Shown: positions 8,096-14,191 of the stretch, one piece after another
How the letters are laid out: each line of letters opens with the position of its first letter
How positions within the stretch are numbered: position 1 is the first letter of the stretch
Origin: JAJFUG01 sp964473155
GTDB taxonomy: Bacteria; Gemmatimonadota; Glassbacteria; GWA2-58-10
DNA: 30,325 nt
Direction of reading: 5' to 3'
Assembly (NCBI GenBank): GCA_964473155.1
Contig: CAYYNT010000054.1
Location: forward strand, 1-30,325
Notes under the pieces: model-generated
What the model saw: the letters and a program-made list of their open reading frames with translations, nothing else
Told to the model about the DNA's origin: nothing
Databases searched by the model: none
Translations under genes and position numbers: made by a program

Positions 8096-9988
8096 TCAGA
8101 ATCCCAGATTGAAACCCGCGGTCAGACGGCGCCGGGTCCTCTCGGCCAGAGGGTATTCCAGCCGCCGGCTGTTGAAAAGGTTGAGCGCCGCCGCATAAAT
8201 CTCCGGCCCGCGCCGTCCGATGCTCCAGGCCAGACGGGTGTCGCAGCGGAAATGCGAATCCAGGTCCACCCGGACATAATCCCCGGCCGGCGTGGGCACT
8301 TCCCAGACAGTGCGGCCGGTGTATCCTGCCAGAAACGCCAGCGACGCCCCCCGGGGCAGGGTGAAAAACGTCTTGAACGCGGCCTTGTGTTTCGGCGGGC
8401 GCTGCAACTGCCTGACCGTATAATGGTTATCCAGATCCTGGAAACTGTAGCTGGATGTGAGCTTCATCCACGGAACCGGCAGGACGTCGGCGCTAAGCTC
8501 GAATCCGCTGGCCGTGGCGCGGCCCAGGTTGTGGAATGACTGCACCGGCACGCCGTTCTCCAGATGCGGCGCGTCCGGCCCGATATAATCCCGGAAGCGA
8601 TAGGTGAAAATGTCTATCTCGGCCCTGAATATATGGCTGGGGAAGTAAGTATAACCCAGCTCCCAGGTGGTGATTTTCTCGCTTTCCAGGTCCGGCTGGC
8701 CCTGAATCAGCAAGCCGTAGGGAGTCATAAGCTGGAAATAGGAGTCGGTGAAAGAGGGATTGCGGAAAGCCTGACCGACCGAAAACCGCAGCGTGTGGTC
8801 CGAACGCGGCGAATATATCAGGCTGCCGCGCGGGCTCAGACTGGCGCCGACCAGGGGATGGTGGTCCATCCGGAATCCGGCCAGAAGGCTGATCTCGGGC
8901 ACGGGACGGTACTCATCCTGAAAATATACCGCCAGCAGGTTCTGGCTGTGGTCCTTGTCGATTATGCTCGACTCGATCGTATTCAGGCGGTAGGAGGCTC
9001 CGTAGATCAGGGTGTTCTTCCCCCCGGCCTCGGTCATGTTCTGCGCTTCAAGGTCCAGCGTATTGTACAGGATCGAGACGTCCTCTCCCGGGGAGAAAAA
9101 CGGATCGGCCGTCTCGTCACCCCGGTTCCAGAAAGCCTGGAAACGGAATCCATCGCGCTCGAGGTTCAGCTTGGCGTATGTAGTCGTGGCGTCAAACTCG
9201 TTCATCTCCATCCGCACCATGTGCTCCACCGAGCCGTAGCTCATCCCGCCCTCGACCGAGAGCCGCAGGTTGTTCTGGAACAGGTGGCCCAGGTAGATGT
9301 TGCCCAGGACAACGTTTTCGGAGTTGTGGTCCGTGCTGTCCAGGCTGTTCAGCCGCCTCGACCCGAGAGCGACGCGGAAGTCGGTGTCCCCGCGCTGCGC
9401 TCCGGCCAGCAGAGAGCTGAAAAGCGTGCCGTTTTCCCCGGCCTGTACCTTTATCTGGCTGCCTTTCATCTGGCGCGGCGTCTTGGTGATAATGTTTATC
9501 ACGCCGCTGAATGCATTCGCTCCGTAAAGCGCACTGCTGGGGCTGCGCACCACCTCGATCCGCTCTATCTGATCGAGCAGCACCGGGAGTCCTTCCCAGA
9601 CTATGCCGCCATAGAAATCGAAATACACCGAGCGGCCGTCGATCAGTACGAGCATTTTATTCGAAAGGAGCTGGTTCAGACCGCGAGCGTTGACCTCAGC
9701 GTGGGAGGCGCTGATTGTCATGACGTCCAGTCCGGGTACGAAACGCAGAAGCTCGGGGATGGTCAAAGCGCCCGAGGCCTTGATCTCGGCGGAGGAGATC
9801 ACGGTCACAGTGGCGGGGGCGCGCTCGATGCTCTGCTCCGTGCGGCCGGCGGTGATTACTTTCTCGATCGGCTGGAAGAAGAGTCTCTCGGTCATCTCAC
9901 CCTCGGCCTGTCCCGGATCCGGTGCAAGCGCGAGTGCGGTCAGCGAGAGGATCAGCCCCAGCCTGCTCCTGACGGCACTGGTCCACAT
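8096..9988 (-). CDS. TonB-dependent outer-membrane receptor
   Basis: This 630-residue receptor has a signal peptide (to about residue 28, ending GQA). A plug domain covers about 45-165 with the typical RAPATVTVISSAEI, LLRFVPGLDV, VNARGLNQ, LVLIDGRSVY and IERIEVVRSPSSALYGANAFSGVINIITK segments. A beta-barrel follows and ends in the aromatic C-terminal residue (GFNLGF) needed for outer-membrane insertion. It would import a siderophore, cofactor or oligosaccharide by TonB energy; the substrate cannot be told. AAGGAG lies 9-10 bases upstream of the ATG. It is the first gene of a compact operon with a binding protein, kinase, regulators and modifying enzymes, or the second if the HTH-REC regulator 102 bases upstream is co-transcribed. 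No cobalamin riboswitch is visible ahead of it. Confidence 0.95.
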   Translation of the reverse strand: MWTSAVRSRLGLILSLTALALAPDPGQAEGEMTERLFFQPIEKVITAGRTEQSIERAPATVTVISSAEIKASGALTIPELLRFVPGLDVMTISASHAEVNARGLNQLLSNKMLVLIDGRSVYFDFYGGIVWEGLPVLLDQIERIEVVRSPSSALYGANAFSGVINIITKTPRQMKGSQIKVQAGENGTLFSSLLAGAQRGDTDFRVALGSRRLNSLDSTDHNSENVVLGNIYLGHLFQNNLRLSVEGGMSYGSVEHMVRMEMNEFDATTTYAKLNLERDGFRFQAFWNRGDETADPFFSPGEDVSILYNTLDLEAQNMTEAGGKNTLIYGASYRLNTIESSIIDKDHSQNLLAVYFQDEYRPVPEISLLAGFRMDHHPLVGASLSPRGSLIYSPRSDHTLRFSVGQAFRNPSFTDSYFQLMTPYGLLIQGQPDLESEKITTWELGYTYFPSHIFRAEIDIFTYRFRDYIGPDAPHLENGVPVQSFHNLGRATASGFELSADVLPVPWMKLTSSYSFQDLDNHYTVRQLQRPPKHKAAFKTFFTLPRGASLAFLAGYTGRTVWEVPTPAGDYVRVDLDSHFRCDTRLAWSIGRRGPEIYAAALNLFNSRRLEYPLAERTRRRLTAGFNLGF

Positions 9989-10090
9989 GGCCTTTGTTCT
10001 CCTTGTCCTGGCGGGATTTTATGTAAATGTCCGGCCGCGGGCCGGCCGGAGTCGCATTCGATCTGTCAAACGGACCTTCAGCAGCCTGTT

Positions 10091-10693
10091 TCAGCCCAGC
10101 AGCGGCCGGACATGTTCCAGAAGCGTCTTGATATCGAACGGTTTGAGCATGTAATCATTGGCGCCGTTGGATGACACCTTTTCGCGGTCGTAAGCCTCGC
10201 TGTGGCCTGTCACCGCCAGTATCTTCATCTCCGGATTGACATTCGGGTTGCCGCGCAGACGGCGGCAGACTTCCAGACCGTCAAGCTGCGGCATCCGTAT
10301 ATCGAGGATCAGAAGGTCGGGTTTGAAATCCCCGGCTTTGATCAGAGTCTCGTATCCATCGAGCGCGGTCTCGATCTCCAGGTTTCCGACCGCGGCGGCC
10401 AGCACCCTGCGCACGGCATCCACCACCGCCGGATCGTCATCCGCCACCAGGACTTTCTTTTTACGCCCGCCGCTGAAATACTGATCCACCACCGGCATGC
10501 CGTTGCGCTCCAGAAAATTTCTGAATTCCTCGCGCGTAACCCTGTGCTGCCCTCCAGGGTTGCGGAACGCCTTGAGCGCTCCGCTCTTTATCCAGCGATG
10601 CACCTGCATGACCGTCGTGTGGCAGTAGCGCGCGATGTCCCCGGTGGTCAGGGGCGGATCCGGAATGAAGCCGGGAATCGTTTTACGAGACAT
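10091..10693 (-). CDS. HTH-REC regulator (N-terminal excisionase/MerR-like helix-turn-helix, C-terminal receiver)
   Basis: The product has 200 residues. Residues about 14-62 are a winged-helix DNA-binding domain of the excisionase/MerR type (LTTGDIARYCHTTVMQVHRWI, then GGQHRVTREEF). Residues 79-200 are a receiver with Asp85-Asp87, phospho-acceptor Asp131 (LLILDIRMP), Thr162 and Lys184 (MLKPF). The order, DNA-binding first and receiver last, is the reverse of OmpR or NarL proteins. No kinase is adjacent except the one in the operon downstream. It is transcribed away from the two acyltransferase-like genes, and direct repeats lie just upstream of its start, so it may control itself and them. 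The receiver looks able to accept phosphate. Confidence 0.9.
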   Translation of the reverse strand: MSRKTIPGFIPDPPLTTGDIARYCHTTVMQVHRWIKSGALKAFRNPGGQHRVTREEFRNFLERNGMPVVDQYFSGGRKKKVLVADDDPAVVDAVRRVLAAAVGNLEIETALDGYETLIKAGDFKPDLLILDIRMPQLDGLEVCRRLRGNPNVNPEMKILAVTGHSEAYDREKVSSNGANDYMLKPFDIKTLLEHVRPLLG

Positions 10694-10713
10694 GGCGGCG
10701 TCTCCATATAAAA

Positions 10714-10770
10714 CATATCAAACATAACAATAGTATTATGTGTCAATAATCTCTCCATCATATCAAACTT
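10714..10770. promoter_or_regulatory. direct repeats, possible operator of the HTH-REC regulator
   Basis: CATATCAAACAT (10714-10725) and CATATCAAACTT (10759-10770) match at 11 of 12 bases and start 45 bases apart, about four helical turns. The first runs into CAAACATAACAA (10719-10730), which recurs exactly at 12223-12234 ahead of the second acyltransferase gene. A minus-strand TTGACA at 10741-10746 lies between the repeats and could be a -35 box for the regulator gene. The region is unusually AT-rich for this genome. Operator function is inferred. Confidence 0.45.
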
Positions 10771-10805
10771 GTCAAGAAAAATCTTTGCCTCCCGCAAAAT
10801 CTATC

Positions 10806-10820
10806 TGGCACAAAACTTGT
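10806..10820 (+). promoter_or_regulatory. weak sigma-54-like -24/-12 candidate
   Basis: TGGCAC, five bases, then TTGT resembles the sigma-54 pattern TGGCAC-N5-TTGC but misses the conserved C of the -12 element. It points toward the first acyltransferase-like gene, 177 bases from its start. No sigma-54 activator (AAA+ domain) gene is in the window, so this is a low-confidence candidate. The rest of the 303-base divergent gap shows no other clear promoter for that gene. Confidence 0.2.
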
Positions 10821-10996
10821 TTTACTATCCCCCCGCTGTTTGCAGAACTTGTTTAAGCAGGTCTCACGCAGAATGACAGAACTTGAAATAATCTCTCGCT
10901 TTCCAGATAAAAAACCGGAAAACCGGTAGACCGCCGGGACCAGCCCGCGCCGGCGGTTCAAACATGCGGCGGGAAATATTCTCCCTGGAGATGGTC

Positions 10997-12205
10997 ATGG
11001 ATTGCCGGATCGTGCTGTGGGACTCGGACCGTTCGCTGCGTGAGGCGCTGTTCAGCCGCCTGTTCAGAAAAGGATTTCTACCCGTTTCGCTGGGTGATCC
11101 GGCCAAGCTTGGCAAGGCGGTGCGGATGCTCGATCCCGAGCTGGTGCTGTTCGAATCCGGCTGGGAACGCGGAGAGACAGTTAGCCTTCGCGGAGACAGC
11201 GGGCCGCGGCGCGACAGCGATCTGTCGGTCGTAATGCCGCTGGAAGGGGAAGGATTCAGCGCCGCGGGTGGCGGACGGGGACTGGTGCTGGATAAGCTGC
11301 GCAAGCCTTTCGGCACGCGCGAACTGATCAACGGAATCAGCGGCGCCCTGGAACTGCGCCGTCGCCTGGCGCACAGGAGCAGGCCCGGCCGCGAATGGCT
11401 GGAAGTGAAACGTCTCACCACCGAGCCGGAAATAGAGGCGGCCCTGGCCCTGCGCCAGGAGGTTTACCGCGAGACAGGCTTCATCAGCGGGGAGCGCCGG
11501 GCAATCGAGTATGATCATTACGACCTGCGCTCGATCCATTTCGGCGCTTTTCATGTGCAGGGCGAACGCCGCACCCTGGCCGGCACTATCCGCATCATCC
11601 ACCGCCCGGCGGGAAAAATTGCCGGACACACGGAGACAGTCGAGCGGCTGTTGAGGCGTTTCGAGCCTGAACTGGCTTATGTTTCCGATCCATGTGTTTC
11701 AGAACTGCCCGCCCTGAAAACGTTCGGTCTGGGGGTCGACAGCCTGGCGTCCTTGAAGCCGGGTTTCGGCAGCGGTGAATCGTTATGCGGCAATCCGGCG
11801 CGCGAGGAGGTCTTCGAGCTTTCGCGCCTGGCCATTGCCAGTCCCTGGAGGCTCAACCGTTTCGGAATCGAGAGACGGCTGTTCCAGATGATAGTCGTCG
11901 ACTCCATGGCCGCCTCTCCACGGCGCAACTGGTTCGTAATCGCCGTGCACCCCTCGCGGCAGGCAAAATTCGAGCGTTTCGGTTTCAGTCTGGCCGGGGA
12001 CCTGGGCGTGAGGCCTTACGCCGGCCTTGACCAGCCGGCCATCCTGATGACCCTGGACCTGCAGCAGTACCTGACCACGCCCAATCCCTTCAGCGCAAGC
12101 CTTGACCTGGAAATGCTGCTGTACCGCGCCGCGGGTTATCTGTCCCATAGCCTGGAAGGGGAAAACACATCACACCGAAGCGAAATGGCCAAGGCATCCG
12201 AATGA
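10997..12205 (+). CDS. pseudo-receiver fused to LuxI/FeeM-like acyltransferase, paralogue 1
   Basis: The product has 402 residues. Residues 3-125 look like a receiver: acidic Asp9 and Asp11, then ELVLFESGW where the phospho-acceptor Asp should be but Glu53 is found, then LRKPFG with Lys103. Residues about 133-380 resemble acyl-homoserine-lactone and N-acyl-amino-acid synthases: ALRQEVYRETGF near 151, LAGTIRIIHRP near 194, ELSRLAI at 274-280 (LuxI proteins have a similar E-SR motif), and KFERFGF near 324. Such enzymes join an acyl chain to an amine to make lipid signals. The ATG at 10997 is chosen because GGAG sits six bases before it and the start then aligns with paralogue 2. The gene is divergent from the HTH-REC regulator. 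The family is inferred from motifs; the exosortase-associated acyltransferases are an alternative. Confidence 0.75.
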   Translation: MDCRIVLWDSDRSLREALFSRLFRKGFLPVSLGDPAKLGKAVRMLDPELVLFESGWERGETVSLRGDSGPRRDSDLSVVMPLEGEGFSAAGGGRGLVLDKLRKPFGTRELINGISGALELRRRLAHRSRPGREWLEVKRLTTEPEIEAALALRQEVYRETGFISGERRAIEYDHYDLRSIHFGAFHVQGERRTLAGTIRIIHRPAGKIAGHTETVERLLRRFEPELAYVSDPCVSELPALKTFGLGVDSLASLKPGFGSGESLCGNPAREEVFELSRLAIASPWRLNRFGIERRLFQMIVVDSMAASPRRNWFVIAVHPSRQAKFERFGFSLAGDLGVRPYAGLDQPAILMTLDLQQYLTTPNPFSASLDLEMLLYRAAGYLSHSLEGENTSHRSEMAKASE

Positions 12206-12222
12206 AAAAACGTAATACGTGG

Positions 12223-12238
12223 CAAACATAACAAACAT
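12223..12238 (+). promoter_or_regulatory. CAAACAT direct repeat, possible regulator site
   Basis: Two CAAACAT units separated by two bases lie 18 bases after the stop of paralogue 1. The first 12 bases are identical to 10719-10730 upstream of the HTH-REC gene. Just downstream is an ATATATCATATATA-type stretch. The shared motif at both intergenic gaps suggests one protein binds both; this is inference. Confidence 0.4.
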
Positions 12239-12294
12239 CTAAGGCTTAACTATCATATATCATATATAGAATGAATCATTTTTAACAGTTACTA

Positions 12295-12336
12295 AATTAA
12301 AAATTTAATTGATTTTCTGCGCTTTTCAAGTAATAT
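12295..12336 (+). promoter_or_regulatory. sigma-70-like promoter with overlapping inverted repeat, ahead of paralogue 2
   Basis: TTGATT (12309-12314) and TAATAT (12331-12336) are spaced by 16 bases. A perfect 16-base inverted repeat (AATTAAA, AA, TTTAATT; 12295-12310) touches the -35 box and could be an operator. The transcript would carry a leader of about 160 bases. Confidence 0.45.
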
Positions 12337-12352
12337 TTCCCCGCATTGCTGA

Positions 12353-12370
12353 CACCGGCAAAAACCGGTG
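12353..12370 (+). other. hairpin in the leader of paralogue 2
   Basis: CACCGG, a six-base loop (CAAAAA) and CCGGTG form a perfect 6-bp GC-rich stem about 10-15 bases after the probable transcription start. There is no U-run, so it is not a standard terminator; it may stabilise the leader. The remaining 130 bases to the start codon show nothing else I can name. Confidence 0.35.
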
Positions 12371-12502
12371 GCTTATCGACGGAAATCTCCTGATTGTTCA
12401 ATCGATCTATTCATTACATCCACGCGGCATCGGCCGCCGCCCCGTGAGCTGGCGCGGGACGCTGACCGTCTGCCGTCATGCGGCGCCATCAGCCTGGAGG
12501 TT

Positions 12503-13675
12503 ATGATGAATGAGATGATCCTGTTTCATGACTCCGATCCGGTATTGCACGAGGCTATCTCAGCGGTGCTCAGCGGGAGAGGATTCAAGGCGTTCGGGCT
12601 GGGTGGGGCGGAAACGTCTGGATTGGAGGCGGAATTATCCGATCCCTCGCTTCTGATTCTCGAGGGGGCATGGGAGCGGGGTTCGAAAATCGCGCTCGAC
12701 CGGAATCCAGGCGAGTTCCAGCAGGCGGGCTATCTGGCGCTCGTGCTTCCGCTGAACGGCGGCGGCGGCCAGGGAATGGTGGTGGAGAGCCTGCGCAAGC
12801 CTTTCGGCATGAAACAGCTTCTTACCGCTGTTCAGAGCGCGCTGGAACTGCGCGCGCGACTGAACAGCGCTCCTCCGGATTATGGGACCGAGTGGCTGGA
12901 AGTGCGCCGTCTGGCGGATGAAAGTGAACTGGACGCCGCTTTCCGCCTCCGCCGCGAGGTCTATCTGGAAACCGGATATATAGATGACAGTTGCCCGACG
13001 CTGGAATGTGACTGCCTGGACCCGCGCTCGATCATCCTGGGGGCGTTTGTCCACCAGGGGAATCGCACGGAGCTGGCCGGCACGCTCAGGATAATACGCA
13101 CCGGCGGGGACGGACCGGTGAGCGCCGCGGTTTCGCGCCTGGCGACTCTTAACGGGATGACAACCCTGGCCCGAGATGGCAAGGGTATGCCCCTTCCGGC
13201 CTGCGATTCTTTCCTTGTCAGCCCGGACGAGCTGGAAGCGTATCAGCCGGGATTCGCCTCGGCGCGTTCGATCACGGGCGTGTCTGTTTCGCCCGAGGTC
13301 TGCGAGTTGTCCCGTCTGGCCGTGCCCTCCGCCTGGCGCCGTCACCGTCTGGGCATCGAGAGGCGTCTGTTCGATCTGGTGGTTGTGGATTCGGTCGCCT
13401 CGTATCCGCATCGTAACTGGTTCGTAATCGCCGTGCACCCCTCCAAGCGTTTCAAGTTCCACCGTTACGGCTTTCTGGCGGTGAACGAACTGGGCGTGCG
13501 CCAGTACGCAGGCCTGGATCAGCCGGCGATACTCATGACCCTGGACCTCCAGCAGTACCTTGTTACGCCGAACCCCTTCACTGCGAACCTGGATCAGGAA
13601 GTCCTCCTGTACCGCGCCGGGGGCTGCCTCGTTCATGAGCTTGGACGGGAAAACAGCCTGGCCGCCGCCGGTTGA
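12503..13675 (+). CDS. pseudo-receiver fused to LuxI/FeeM-like acyltransferase, paralogue 2
   Basis: This 390-residue protein is a tandem paralogue of the previous one and has the same plan. The receiver-like part (3-122) keeps Asp10 and Asp12 and LRKPFG with Lys99, but again carries Glu (Glu54, LILEGAW) at the phospho-acceptor site. The acyltransferase part has RLRREVYLETGY near 148, ELAGTLRII near 190, ELSRLAV at 268-274, and a long block from RNWFVIAVHPS through AGLDQPAILMTLDLQQYL that is almost identical in paralogue 1. The middle, about 160-265, differs most, as expected if the two use different acyl or amine substrates. GGAG precedes an ATGATG pair; the first is used here. A leader promoter suggests it can be expressed separately. 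No downstream partner gene follows. Confidence 0.75.
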   Translation: MMNEMILFHDSDPVLHEAISAVLSGRGFKAFGLGGAETSGLEAELSDPSLLILEGAWERGSKIALDRNPGEFQQAGYLALVLPLNGGGGQGMVVESLRKPFGMKQLLTAVQSALELRARLNSAPPDYGTEWLEVRRLADESELDAAFRLRREVYLETGYIDDSCPTLECDCLDPRSIILGAFVHQGNRTELAGTLRIIRTGGDGPVSAAVSRLATLNGMTTLARDGKGMPLPACDSFLVSPDELEAYQPGFASARSITGVSVSPEVCELSRLAVPSAWRRHRLGIERRLFDLVVVDSVASYPHRNWFVIAVHPSKRFKFHRYGFLAVNELGVRQYAGLDQPAILMTLDLQQYLVTPNPFTANLDQEVLLYRAGGCLVHELGRENSLAAAG

Positions 13676-13717
13676 TCAGCCGGTCTGGAAACCAATCGGT
13701 TATTTCACAACAACCGG

Positions 13718-13835
13718 AAGGGGCTGTCCCAAAAGTAGGGTCACGGTGCACCGTGACCCTACTGCTTTTATTATAAATATTTAGAGATTGAGACAATTTG
13801 TTAAAAGAACAAAGGGGCTTTTGGGACAGCCCCTT
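13718..13835. mobile_element. MITE-like element, copy 2 (118 bp)
   Basis: The ends are perfect 18-bp inverted repeats (left AAGGGGCTGTCCCAAAAG, right its complement at 13818-13835). Immediately inside is a perfect 28-bp palindrome at 13735-13762 with arm GTAGGGTCACGGTG. The right half resembles the element at 1319-1447. No coding capacity. The right end also folds as a 9-bp stem followed by a T-rich stretch (13811-13840) and may terminate transcripts of paralogue 2, whose stop is 43 bases upstream. No clear target duplication was found. Confidence 0.8.
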
Positions 13836-14191
13836 TGTTTTAAGTGTCCAGTTTTTTCACAGAAATGAAACCGCTATTCCTGAAATGAGAATCCGCTCGA
13901 TCATCTCAAATCCTTGCCGCATGAAATACAGTAACTTAGATTTGCTTTTGCAGTGGCGCATTTATTGATATCACCTTTCTGTTCCATTGCTGTTGAAACC
14001 GATTGGCTTTTCCGATTGTTTTACAGTGTTCCGGAAACGCGCTGACGGCTCATTCCGGGTTCATGCGGGGCTGAATTATGCATCCCTTGCCACTGGCCCG
14101 TCTCCGCTCATTTTTGATCCGTGTATAACTGTTCCGATCCGGCGATCGGGAGACCGCCCTCCACCATCTCCATTCTCGACAGGATATATTT
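13836..14191. other. non-coding gap
   Basis: These 356 bases lie between the MITE-like element and the DUF5107-TPR gene. I see no convincing gene, RNA or strong promoter. The last 20 bases hold the ribosome-binding site (AGGA) for the next gene. Confidence 0.6.

Noticed and set aside
9989..10090. Riboswitch or terminator ahead of the TonB receptor
   Set aside because: Only a 6-bp GC stem (CCGGCC/GGCCGG) without a U-run; no B12-box or other riboswitch core seen.
8564..10174. Long open frame (536 codons) on the plus strand
   Set aside because: It is antisense to the TonB receptor, has no domain I recognise and follows from GC-rich third positions of the true gene.
10758..10961. Minus-strand frame in the divergent regulatory gap
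   Set aside because: AT-rich, no homologous motif and would overlap likely promoters.
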